Shown here: piece after piece, positions 1 to 7,318 of the stretch | How the letters are laid out: each line of letters opens with the position of its first letter | Numbering within the stretch: position 1 is the first letter of the stretch | From: an uncultured Collinsella sp. | Lineage (GTDB): Bacteria > Actinomycetota > Coriobacteriia > Coriobacteriales > Coriobacteriaceae | DNA length: 16,301 nucleotides | Assembly (NCBI GenBank): GCA_900548935.1 | Contig: URMR01000027.1 | Coordinates: 1 to 16,301, forward strand | Reading direction: 5' to 3' | Notes under the pieces: model-generated | What the model was told of the DNA's origin: nothing | What the model saw: only the letters and a program-made list of their open reading frames with translations | The model's database searches: none | Program-made: the position numbers and the translations under genes

Positions 1-1
1 T

Positions 2-742
2 TCGCCGAGCTTTGTCTCGGTCACCTGCTCGGCCGGCGGCTCGGGCAACGGTGCCGCCACCGCCCCCATCGCGCATATGATTTCGAGCGAATTCGACACG
101 CCCTCGGTGGCACACCTTACCTGCGTGGGCCGCTCGCATGCCGATATCGCCGCCAAGATCGACGAGTATCGCACCGCCGGCGTTGAAAACATCCTGGCCC
201 TGCGCGGTGATCTTCCCGCTGGCGCGACCGAGGACGACAAGCCCGCCTCGGACTACGCCTACGCCCGCGACCTTATCCCCGAGCTCGTCGACGCCGGCTT
301 TTGCGTGGGTGCCGCAGCCTACCCCGAGGGCCACATTGCCTGCGAGGATCTCAACCTCTCGGTCGAGCACCTCAAGCAAAAACAGGACGCCGGCGCGAGC
401 TTCTTTGTGACGCAGCTCTTTTTTGATAACGAGTGCTTTTACCGTTTTCGCGAGCTTGCCGACAAGGCCGGCATCACCGTGCCCATTACCGCGGGCATCA
501 TGCCGTTTATGGGCAAGTCGCAGATCAGCCGCATGGTCTTTATGTGCGGTGCGTCGCTGCCCTCCCCCGTCATCAAGATTCTCGCCAAGTACGAGAACGA
601 CCCCGAGAGCCTGCAGGCGGCCGGTGTAGATTATGCTGCTCGTCAGCTTTGCGACCTTAAGGAGCACGGTGCCGACGGTCTGCACCTGTACACTATGAAC
701 CGTCCTGCAATCGCCGCGACCATTATGGAGCGCCTGGGGTAA
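2..742 (+). CDS. metF: Methylenetetrahydrofolate reductase, 5'-truncated by the window edge
   Basis: This flavoprotein reduces 5,10-methylene-THF to 5-methyl-THF, the methyl donor for methionine synthase, in the cytosol. The frame is open from base 2, upstream of the first ATG at 77, so the gene starts outside the window; about 246 residues are visible against a usual 280-300. Family signatures seen: FVSVTCSAGGSGNG at the visible start (E. coli-type FVSVTYGA), HLTCVGRS, the ALRGD strand, AAYPEGH, and FVTQLFFDNECFYRF followed by PITAGIMPF. The stop codon TAA (740-742) shares its last A with the ATG of the next gene, so the two are probably translationally coupled. Together with the next two genes it forms a methyl-transfer operon. 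The family call is secure; only the N-terminus is missing. Confidence 0.96.
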   Translation, partial: SPSFVSVTCSAGGSGNGAATAPIAHMISSEFDTPSVAHLTCVGRSHADIAAKIDEYRTAGVENILALRGDLPAGATEDDKPASDYAYARDLIPELVDAGFCVGAAAYPEGHIACEDLNLSVEHLKQKQDAGASFFVTQLFFDNECFYRFRELADKAGITVPITAGIMPFMGKSQISRMVFMCGASLPSPVIKILAKYENDPESLQAAGVDYAARQLCDLKEHGADGLHLYTMNRPAIAATIMERLG

Positions 743-1530
743 TGGAAAAACCGCACGCCGATATAACCGTTGTTGAAGTGCCGGCCGACCTTGCGTCGCC
801 GGCGCTTTATCGTATCGACGCTGACCACCACCCTCGTGTCGACCGTGCCGAGATGCTGCGCTACCTGGGCTACGGCGGCCAGCAGATTGAGCCAGAGCTG
901 TCGCAGCGTATTGAGCTTGTCGTTGAGCGTCTGGAGCTGGACATTGAGCCCCGCGGCGTGCGCCGCATATTTGCCATCGATGCCACGGGAGTCGATGAAC
1001 AGGGCGATCCTTGCATTCGCTTGGTCGGCACCAACGTTGAGCTGCGCGGTCGCGATATCTATCGCCACCTCAAAGACGCCCGCTTTGCCGCACTCATGGC
1101 ATGCACCCTCGGCATGGACGCCGAGCGTCGTCTGCGCACCACGGGAGCCCAGCAGCCCCTGGAGGGAGCCGTGCTCGACGCCGCATGCTCTGCCTATGTA
1201 GAAGCCGCCGTCGAGCAGATGGACCAGCAGGTCAAGGCTGCGGCCGCCGCACACGGACTCGCCGGCAACCGGCGCTTTAGTCCCGGCTACGGCGACTGCC
1301 CGCTTACGGCCCAGCGCTCAATCGTTGCTGCGCTCAACGCTACGCGGCTCATCGGGCTTACCGTCACGCCTACCAACCTGCTCATGCCCACCAAGAGCGT
1401 GACCGCAGTAATCGGTCTATTTGACGGTGAGGTCCACGACGCCCAGAGCCGCCCTACCTGCAATATCTGCCGCATGCGCGAGCACTGCCGCTTCCGCGCC
1501 GCCCACACCACCTGCTATTCCAGCCATTAG
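742..1530 (+). CDS. Stand-alone methionine synthase reactivation (activation-domain) protein
   Basis: This 262-residue protein resembles the C-terminal activation domain of cobalamin-dependent methionine synthase, which binds SAM and supports reductive methylation of inactive cob(II)alamin. Visible support includes the GYGDCPLTAQ stretch (compare the PGYG.xPL..Q motif of activation domains) and VTPTNLLMPTKSVTAVIGL (the M-x-P-x-x-S-V core). The last 23 residues hold four cysteines, C240, C243, C249 and C258 (C-x2-C-x5-C-x8-C), which could bind a metal; that is an inference. The next gene is a MetH lacking exactly this domain. A split arrangement is known in Thermotoga, where a separate protein supplies it. 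The start overlaps the metF stop, and no strong ribosome binding site is visible, so coupling is likely. Confidence 0.88.
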   Translation: MEKPHADITVVEVPADLASPALYRIDADHHPRVDRAEMLRYLGYGGQQIEPELSQRIELVVERLELDIEPRGVRRIFAIDATGVDEQGDPCIRLVGTNVELRGRDIYRHLKDARFAALMACTLGMDAERRLRTTGAQQPLEGAVLDAACSAYVEAAVEQMDQQVKAAAAAHGLAGNRRFSPGYGDCPLTAQRSIVAALNATRLIGLTVTPTNLLMPTKSVTAVIGLFDGEVHDAQSRPTCNICRMREHCRFRAAHTTCYSSH

Positions 1531-1539
1531 GAGCCCTCG

Positions 1540-4098
1540 ATGTTTACTCCGCTTATCACTCGTGATCTGGACGGCGCTGCGCTGGCGGCGCCCGTTGATG
1601 CCGCACGCCGTAATGGCGCTGCATACAAGACGCGCACGATCGACGATCTGCGCATTAAGGACGATCGCCTGCGCGCCGCCATCGAGGGCACGGGGCACTT
1701 GCTGTTCGACGGCGGCATGGGCACCATGCTGCAGGCTGCCGGCATGAAGGCCGGCGCCCTGCCCGAGCTGCTCAACTTTGAGGAGCCCCAGGTCATTACC
1801 GACATTCAACGCCAGTACGTCGAGGCTGGCTGCGACGTGATCACCGCCAACACCTTTGGTGCCAACGCCCACAAGCTCGACGGCGCCGCCACCGTGGCAG
1901 ACGTCTTTGCCGCCGCTGTCGCCTGCGCCCGCGCGGCCGGTGCCCACTACGTCGCCGGCGATATCGGCCCCATCGGCGCGCTGCTTCGCCCCTTGGGCAC
2001 CCTCAGCTTCGACGAGGCCTATGACCTCTTTGCCGAAGAGGTGCGCGCGGGCGTCGCCGCGGGCGTGGACCTCTTTATTATCGAGACCATGACCGACCTT
2101 GCCGAGATCAAGGCGGCCGTCCTCGCCTGCCGCGAGAACTCCGACCTGCCCGTCTTTGCCACCATGACCTTTGAGGAAGACGGCCGCACGTTCCTGGGTA
2201 CGAGTCCCGAGGTGGCCGCCATCACGCTCGACGCCATCGGCGCCGACGTCCTGGGCATCAACTGCAGCCAGGGCCCGGCCGAGCTCCGAGGACTCGCCGC
2301 ACGCATGCTCACCGTTACCGACAAGCCCATTATGGTGCAGGCCAATGCAGGACTCCCCCACGTGGACGACGACGGTAACACCGTCTTTGACATCCAGGCC
2401 CCCGAATACGCCAAGGCCGTCGCCGGCATGATCGAGGACGGCGTGAGCGTTGTGGGCGGCTGCTGCGGAACCACGCCGGCGCACATGGCGGCCTTGCGCA
2501 CGCTTATCGACAACCACACGCCCAGCCCGCGCCACCGCAAGCCCAGCATGTCGGTCACGAGCGCCCAGACGGTCGTGGACCTTCCCTGTAACGGCCACAA
2601 GATCGCCGTCATCGGCGAACGCATCAACCCCACCGGCAAAAAGCGCCTGCAACAGGCCCTGCGCGACGGCGACCTGGATTACGTCGTGAGCCAGGGCATC
2701 AGCCAGCAGGAACAGGGCGCCGACATCCTGGACGTCAACGTGGGCCTGCCCGAAATCGACGAGGTCAAGGTCATCCAACAGGCGACCGAGCAGCTCCAGG
2801 GCTCCACGCTGTTGCCGCTGCAGATCGACTCCACCGACCCCGCGGCCGTCGAGGCCGCCGTGCGCCGCTACGCCGGCAAGCCCATCATCAACTCGGTCAA
2901 TGGCAAGCAGCAGATCATGGATGAGATCTTTCCGCTGGTCGCCCACTACGGCACCAACGTCGTCGGCCTCACGCTCGACGAAGGCGGCATCCCCGATACC
3001 GCCGAGGCTCGCTTCGCCATCGCCGAGCGCATCGTGGCCGAGGCTGCCCGCTACGGCATCGGCCCGGACCGCATCCTCATCGACTGCCTGGTCATGACCG
3101 CCTCGACCAACCAGCGCCAGGCCGAGCAAATCCTACGCGCCATGTCCCTGTGCAAGGAGCGTCTGGGCGTCAAATGTGCACTCGGCGTGTCGAACATCAG
3201 CTTTGGCCTGCCTGCCCGCCCGCTGCTGGGCTCGGTCTTCTTGGCTGCCGCTTTTGGCGCAGGTCTCGATGCCCCCATCATGAACCCGGGCTCCAAGCGC
3301 TTTATGGATACCGTCTACAGCTATCGCGTCCTGAGCGTTGAGGACGAGGGCTCGACCGGATACATCGAGCGCTACGCCGGCTGGACCGATCCGTACAAGA
3401 TCGCCGCAAACCCAGCAGCAGCTCAGGCCGCATCGACCGACACTGTGCCCGCTGCTGGCACCACCGGCACTGACGGCAACGACGACCCGATTCGTCGCAT
3501 GGTCGTCTCGGGCCGCAAAGGCGAGATCGCGGCCGAGACCGAGCGTCTGCTGGCAGATCACGACGCCATGGACCTCATCAACAATCACTTTATCCCCGCC
3601 CTCGATGAGGTCGGAGTCCTCTTTGACCAGGGCAAGTTCTTCTTGCCGCAGCTTATGGCCTCGGCCGAGGCCGCGCGCGTGGGTTTTGACACCATCAAGC
3701 GCCTGATGCCCGCCGGCGAGATTGCCGACAAGGGCAAGATCTGCGTTGCCACCGTCAAGGGCGACATCCACGACATCGGTAAGAACATCGTCAAGATGCT
3801 GCTCGATAACTACGGCTATACCGTCTTTGACCTAGGCCGCGACGTCGACCCGCAAGAGGTGCTCAAGACCGTACGGGAGCGTGACATCAAGCTCGTCGGT
3901 CTTTCGGCGCTTATGACCACCACGGTCGTCGCCATGGAGGAGACCATCAAACTGCTCCATGCCGAGGTGCCGGGTGTCAAGATCATCGTAGGTGGCGCCG
4001 TGCTCACCCCCGAATACGCCAAGCAGATCGGCGCGGACTACTACGCCAAAGACGCCGCCGAAAGCGCACGTATCGCCGAAGAAGTCTTTGGGCAGTAA
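1540..4098 (+). CDS. metH: Cobalamin-dependent methionine synthase without activation domain
   Basis: The enzyme transfers a methyl group from 5-methyl-THF through cobalamin to homocysteine, making methionine. Domains in order: homocysteine-binding barrel (about 50-330) with DGGMGTML and zinc-ligand cysteines C242 (NCSQGP) and C308/C309 (GGCCGTTP); pterin-binding barrel (about 350-620) starting near IGERINPTGKKR; an Ala/Thr/Gly-rich linker (about 623-647); then the cobalamin cap and Rossmann domain (about 650-852) with D742-x-H744-x-x-G747, where H744 should be the lower axial ligand to cobalt. At 852 residues it lacks the roughly 330-residue activation domain of E. coli MetH (1227 residues), which the gene just upstream appears to provide. 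AGGAG at 1529-1533 overlaps the preceding stop and fits ATG 1540. The first 45 or so residues are a non-conserved extension. Confidence 0.97.
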   Translation: MFTPLITRDLDGAALAAPVDAARRNGAAYKTRTIDDLRIKDDRLRAAIEGTGHLLFDGGMGTMLQAAGMKAGALPELLNFEEPQVITDIQRQYVEAGCDVITANTFGANAHKLDGAATVADVFAAAVACARAAGAHYVAGDIGPIGALLRPLGTLSFDEAYDLFAEEVRAGVAAGVDLFIIETMTDLAEIKAAVLACRENSDLPVFATMTFEEDGRTFLGTSPEVAAITLDAIGADVLGINCSQGPAELRGLAARMLTVTDKPIMVQANAGLPHVDDDGNTVFDIQAPEYAKAVAGMIEDGVSVVGGCCGTTPAHMAALRTLIDNHTPSPRHRKPSMSVTSAQTVVDLPCNGHKIAVIGERINPTGKKRLQQALRDGDLDYVVSQGISQQEQGADILDVNVGLPEIDEVKVIQQATEQLQGSTLLPLQIDSTDPAAVEAAVRRYAGKPIINSVNGKQQIMDEIFPLVAHYGTNVVGLTLDEGGIPDTAEARFAIAERIVAEAARYGIGPDRILIDCLVMTASTNQRQAEQILRAMSLCKERLGVKCALGVSNISFGLPARPLLGSVFLAAAFGAGLDAPIMNPGSKRFMDTVYSYRVLSVEDEGSTGYIERYAGWTDPYKIAANPAAAQAASTDTVPAAGTTGTDGNDDPIRRMVVSGRKGEIAAETERLLADHDAMDLINNHFIPALDEVGVLFDQGKFFLPQLMASAEAARVGFDTIKRLMPAGEIADKGKICVATVKGDIHDIGKNIVKMLLDNYGYTVFDLGRDVDPQEVLKTVRERDIKLVGLSALMTTTVVAMEETIKLLHAEVPGVKIIVGGAVLTPEYAKQIGADYYAKDAAESARIAEEVFGQ

Positions 4099-4123
4099 CA
4101 CAACGGAAACAACCGAGCACCAA

Positions 4124-4161
4124 AACGTGCCGCATGCGCCACTTGGCACGTGCGGCACGTT
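4124..4161. promoter_or_regulatory. 11-bp inverted repeat upstream of the UPF0210 gene
   Basis: AACGTGCCGCA (4124-4134) and its exact complement TGCGGCACGTT (4151-4161) flank a 16-base loop that contains a second small palindrome, GCCACTTGGC. No T-run follows on the plus strand, so it is a poor terminator for metH. The right arm abuts TAAAAT (4161-4166), which resembles a -10 box but has no well-placed -35. It could be an operator or a 5'-leader hairpin for the next gene. Confidence 0.55.
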
Positions 4162-4206
4162 AAAATAGATAAGACTATGCTCGTTTTGGCAGATAGGAGT
4201 GCAAGG

Positions 4207-5571
4207 ATGGCGATCACGCCCGCAGAAATCGCGGAAACCCGCGGCATGGTTGAGGAGCAGAACCTCGACATCAGGACCATCACCATGGGTGTTTCGCTCA
4301 TGGGTTGCGGCGACGAGAACCTCGATCGCATGTGCACGAAGATCTACGACCACGTGACGCACACGGCTGAACACCTGGTCGAGACCGCCGAGAACCTCGA
4401 GCGCGAGTACGGTATCCCCATCGTCAACAAGCGCGTTTCCGTCACCCCGGTGGCGCAGATCGCCGCATGCTGCAAGGATGAGGACCTCACCCCTATCGCG
4501 CATGCCCTCGACCGCGCGGCCGAGACGCTCGGCATCGATTACCTGGGCGGCTTCTCCGCACTCGTCCAGAAGGGCATCGGCGACGCCGACCGCCGCGTCA
4601 TCCAGTCCATCCCCCAGGCGCTCGCTACCACCAGCCGCGTCTGCTCCAGCGTCAACGTCGCCAGCCTGCGCGCCGGCATCAACATGGACGCCGTGCTTAT
4701 GGCGGCTCAGACCATCATCGATGCCGCCAAGCTTACGGCAGATGAGGATTCCGTTGGCGCCTCCAAGTTTGTATGCTTTGCCAACATGGTCGAGGACTCC
4801 CCGTTTATGGCGGGCGCCGTTCACGGCGGTGGCGAGGCCGACGCCGTCATCAACGTAGGCGTCTCGGGCCCCGGCGTTATGGCCGCAGCCCTGGAGACGC
4901 TGCCCGATTCCGCATCGATGATGGAAGTCGCCGAAAAGATTAAGCAGACCGCCTTTAAGATCACCCGTGCTGGCGAGCTCATGAGCCGCGAGGCCGCCCA
5001 TCGCCTGGGTGTCGAGAAGGGCATTGTCGACCTGTCGCTGGCTCCCACGCCCGCCATCGGCGACTCCGTCGCGCGCATCCTCGAGATCATCGGCGTGGGC
5101 ACCTGCGGTGGCCCGGGCACGACCTGTGCGCTCGCCATGCTCAACGATGCCGTCAAGAAGGGCGGCGTCATGGCCAGCTCCAGCGTGGGCGGTCTCTCGG
5201 GCGCCTTTATCCCCGTGTCCGAGGACGCCGGCATGATCGCTGCCGTCGAGGCCGGCGCGCTTTCACTCGAGAAGCTCGAGGCCATGACCTGCGTGTGCTC
5301 CGTTGGCCTGGACATGATCGCCATCCCCGGCGACACCCCGGTCGAAACCATCGCCGGCATCATCGCCGACGAGATGGCTATCGGTGTCATCAACAACAAG
5401 ACTACGGCCGTGCGCGTGATTCCCGCCATTGGCAAGGGCGTGGGCGACTGCGTCGAATACGGCGGCCTGTTCGGCCGTGCGCCCATCATGCCGGTGAACC
5501 CCAACGCCGGCACCGTGCTTGCCCACCGCGGTGGACGCTTCCCGGCACCGCTGAACTCGCTGAAGAACTAG
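4207..5571 (+). CDS. UPF0210 / PFL-family protein (DUF711), function unknown
   Basis: A 454-residue protein that matches the UPF0210 family in length and sequence. The start region (NLDIRTITMGVSLMGC) and the glycine-rich C-terminal half (VGTCGGPGTTCALAML, SSSVGGLSGAFIPVSEDAG) are typical. The biochemical role of the family is not established as far as I know. I chose ATG 4207 rather than the upstream in-frame ATG at 4150: TAGGAGT at 4193-4199 sits at correct spacing, and family members begin just before the NLDIRTITMG segment. In many bacteria a small ACT-domain gene (UPF0237) precedes it; none fits between metH and this start. It has no predicted signal peptide or membrane segment by eye. 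It is separated from metH by 108 bases containing an inverted repeat, so it is probably transcribed separately. Confidence 0.93.
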   Translation: MAITPAEIAETRGMVEEQNLDIRTITMGVSLMGCGDENLDRMCTKIYDHVTHTAEHLVETAENLEREYGIPIVNKRVSVTPVAQIAACCKDEDLTPIAHALDRAAETLGIDYLGGFSALVQKGIGDADRRVIQSIPQALATTSRVCSSVNVASLRAGINMDAVLMAAQTIIDAAKLTADEDSVGASKFVCFANMVEDSPFMAGAVHGGGEADAVINVGVSGPGVMAAALETLPDSASMMEVAEKIKQTAFKITRAGELMSREAAHRLGVEKGIVDLSLAPTPAIGDSVARILEIIGVGTCGGPGTTCALAMLNDAVKKGGVMASSSVGGLSGAFIPVSEDAGMIAAVEAGALSLEKLEAMTCVCSVGLDMIAIPGDTPVETIAGIIADEMAIGVINNKTTAVRVIPAIGKGVGDCVEYGGLFGRAPIMPVNPNAGTVLAHRGGRFPAPLNSLKN

Positions 5572-5589
5572 CTGAGGGGTTCGGGCGAG

Positions 5590-5721
5590 GAGCCCCGGGG
5601 AGGGCAAATATATAAGGTCGCCTGCTCGGACAGTCCTGACTCGCACGGAGAGCACATTAAGTGCTCTCCGGCTCGTGCGGAACTCGCGATCGACCTTATA
5701 TATTTGCCCTCCCCGGGGCTC
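5590..5721. repeat. 132-bp element with perfect 31-bp inverted arms and an inner hairpin
   Basis: Bases 5590-5620 are the exact reverse complement of 5691-5721 (31 of 31). Pairing stops abruptly at both ends of each arm. The 70-base spacer has its own hairpin, CGGAGAGCAC (5646-5655) and GTGCTCTCCG (5661-5670) around ATTAA, placed slightly off the centre of the outer repeat. Each arm combines a C/G block with an A/T tract (AAATATATAAGG). There is no T-run after the 3' arm, so an ordinary intrinsic terminator is unlikely, and I see no flanking target-site duplication. Candidates are a MITE-like miniature element, a dispersed intergenic palindrome, or a structured RNA between the UPF0210 and methyltransferase genes. 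Confidence 0.9.
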
Positions 5722-5887
5722 ACGCACAACGGGACCTCGGTTGGGTTCTATCCCTTTGGCAGTCGCTTCGCTTCTGCCCTACTTTGCTGGTATGGCGGTT
5801 TGGCGTTGGATCGGTTCTTTCTGATATATGCTGGTTGCGGCTCTTCTTTTGGGAGGAGTCGCTTTTTTGTTGTGAGGGGGATGGCCC
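5722..5887. other. T-rich intergenic stretch before the methyltransferase gene
   Basis: Together with the palindrome this makes a gap of about 316 bases without a gene. The stretch is richer in T than its surroundings and contains no convincing reading frame. A weak promoter-like pair, TTGGCG (5800-5805) and GATATA (5823-5828) with 17-base spacing, could drive the methyltransferase. GAGGGGG near 5875-5881 is its likely ribosome binding site. Confidence 0.4.
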
Positions 5888-6775
5888 GTGGCTGATGGTG
5901 TAATTCAATCTGAGCTGCTTTCTGCTGATTGGAATGGCGAATGGATGCGCTTGCAGGCTGGTCGGCGGCGAGCTGATGATTCTTTTGAGTGGGATAAGCG
6001 GGCTCGGCATTTTCGGCCGCTTGAGACTGCTCCGTATGCTCGGGATTTTATGAAGCTGTTAGCGCTTGAGCCTGGTGAGTCGGTGCTTGATATGGGGTGT
6101 GGGGCTGGGTCGATTGCTATTCCGCTTGCGCAGGACGGACATCCTGTGATTGCTGCTGACTTTTCCCCTGCTATGTTGGGCACGCTTGATGCTGGCATTG
6201 AGTACTATGGGCTCGAGGATCGCATTACACCGCTTGAGCTTGCTTGGGATGATGACTGGGACTTGGTTGGACCGGTCGCGAAAGCGGTAGATGTTGCCTT
6301 TGCCAGTCGCTCTGTCACCACGACCAACCTAAAAGGCGCGCTTGCCAAGCTTGATCGAACGGCTCGTCGGCGTTGTGCCGTCACGATGGTCGCCAACTCC
6401 AGCCCGCGCTATGACCTGCACCTGATGAACGCCATCGGTGCCTCGGTTACCTGCAGTAATGGCTTTGTGTATGCCTTCAATATCCTCATTCAGATGGGTG
6501 CCCTGCCGCAGGTTACGTACTTTGAATCGCCTCGTCGCGATACCTTCGATAGCCTTGAGGCGGGCGTGGCGGACTTCTCCCGCATGCTCGAGCACGGTAA
6601 CGAGGATAAGATTGACCGTCTGCGCGACTACGTCGCTCAGCATATGATTGAGAATCCCCATGCCGGCGAGCCAGGGTCCAAGGGCGTGTCGCAGGGGCGC
6701 TACATGCTCGACCACGTCCGCAAGGTCCGTTGGGCGTTTATTGCATGGGAGCCGGTCTCTTCGGTCCGTCCATAG
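5888..6775 (+). CDS. Class I SAM-dependent methyltransferase, substrate unknown
   Basis: A 295-residue soluble protein with a Rossmann-type methyltransferase fold. Motif I is VLDMGCGAGS (about residues 66-75), followed by an acidic strand end VIAADFSPAML that would contact the SAM ribose. The C-terminal part has no motif I can assign to a substrate class. GTG 5888 is chosen because GAGGGGG precedes it at suitable spacing and no ATG occurs in frame before codon 20. Codon use is uneven: roughly the first 135 codons are mostly T- or G-ending (GCT, GAT, CTT, GGT, ATT), while from about 6300 onward the C-ending codons typical of the neighbours return. This hints at a mosaic or recently acquired 5' half. 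It follows the 31-bp-arm palindrome and lies 181 bases before the YhbY gene. Confidence 0.85.
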   Translation: MADGVIQSELLSADWNGEWMRLQAGRRRADDSFEWDKRARHFRPLETAPYARDFMKLLALEPGESVLDMGCGAGSIAIPLAQDGHPVIAADFSPAMLGTLDAGIEYYGLEDRITPLELAWDDDWDLVGPVAKAVDVAFASRSVTTTNLKGALAKLDRTARRRCAVTMVANSSPRYDLHLMNAIGASVTCSNGFVYAFNILIQMGALPQVTYFESPRRDTFDSLEAGVADFSRMLEHGNEDKIDRLRDYVAQHMIENPHAGEPGSKGVSQGRYMLDHVRKVRWAFIAWEPVSSVRP

Positions 6776-6956
6776 ACCGCTTTCGGCCGCCGTACACGTC
6801 CGCCTGTAACCCGCGCTGTTCTCCCGCTCGGCATCCGCATTCTTTTTGAACTGGGCAAACACGCCCCACACCGCGCCGTTCCTGCGCTATCGTGGGACAG
6901 CTCACGTAGATTAAGGCCCCATTGCGGGGCGCCCCATACATAGAAAGCGAGAACCC

Positions 6957-7256
6957 ATGGCACTGACAGGAGCCCAGGTCAAGCAGCTTCGCAGCATGGC
7001 CCATCACCTCAACCCCGCCATCATCATCGGTAAGTCCGATGTCAACGAGGGCACCGTCGAGCAGACGGTTGCCTACCTGGAGAAGCACGAGCTCGTTAAG
7101 TGCTCCGTGCTGGACGGCTCCAGCCTTTCCGCCCGCGAGGCCGCCGAGGAGCTCGCCGAGCGCTGCCACGCCGAGGTCGTCCAGGTTATCGGCCGCAAGT
7201 TCTCGCTGTATCGCGAGTCCTCGCGCAAGGATATCGAGAAGATCAAGCTCGTCTAA
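6957..7256 (+). CDS. yhbY: YhbY-family (CRM-domain) RNA-binding protein
   Basis: A 99-residue single CRM-domain protein of the YhbY family, which associates with pre-50S ribosomal particles and is thought to act in ribosome assembly. It begins LTGAQVKQLRSMAHHLNPAIIIGK as in other YhbY proteins and ends with the hallmark VIGRKFSLYRES. The RNA-contacting loop, usually G-K-x-G, reads G25-K-S-D28 here, so the second glycine is replaced by aspartate. The full family length is present. The start codon follows a modest purine run (GAAAGCGAG at 6942-6950). A strong terminator lies about 30 bases after the stop, and the gene may be monocistronic or share a transcript with the methyltransferase. Confidence 0.93.
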   Translation: MALTGAQVKQLRSMAHHLNPAIIIGKSDVNEGTVEQTVAYLEKHELVKCSVLDGSSLSAREAAEELAERCHAEVVQVIGRKFSLYRESSRKDIEKIKLV

Positions 7257-7285
7257 ATACCGGCTGGTCATACCGAGCAAGTCTG

Positions 7286-7318
7286 CGGGCGTCCGATCGA
7301 TTCGGACGCCCGTTTTTT
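7286..7318 (+). terminator. Intrinsic terminator after the YhbY gene
   Basis: A perfect 11-bp stem, CGGGCGTCCGA (7286-7296) with TCGGACGCCCG (7302-7312), has a 5-base loop and is followed by TTTTTT (7313-7318). The T-run overlaps the stop codon (7317-7319) of the convergent regulator gene. The minus-strand side lacks a comparable T-run, so it serves the plus strand mainly. Confidence 0.95.

Noticed and set aside
1417..3129. Long minus-strand open frame (570 codons) opposite metH
   Set aside because: It mirrors the codon structure of a GC-rich gene with all MetH motifs on the plus strand; its translation is low-complexity in Gly, Val, Ala and Asp and has no ribosome binding site.
3832..5001. 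389-codon minus-strand frame opposite the metH end and UPF0210 start
   Set aside because: Shadow of two well-supported plus-strand genes and of the inverted repeat between them.
5590..5721. Ordinary rho-independent terminator for the UPF0210 gene
   Set aside because: The arms are 31 bp with a 70-base spacer, and no T-run follows on either strand.
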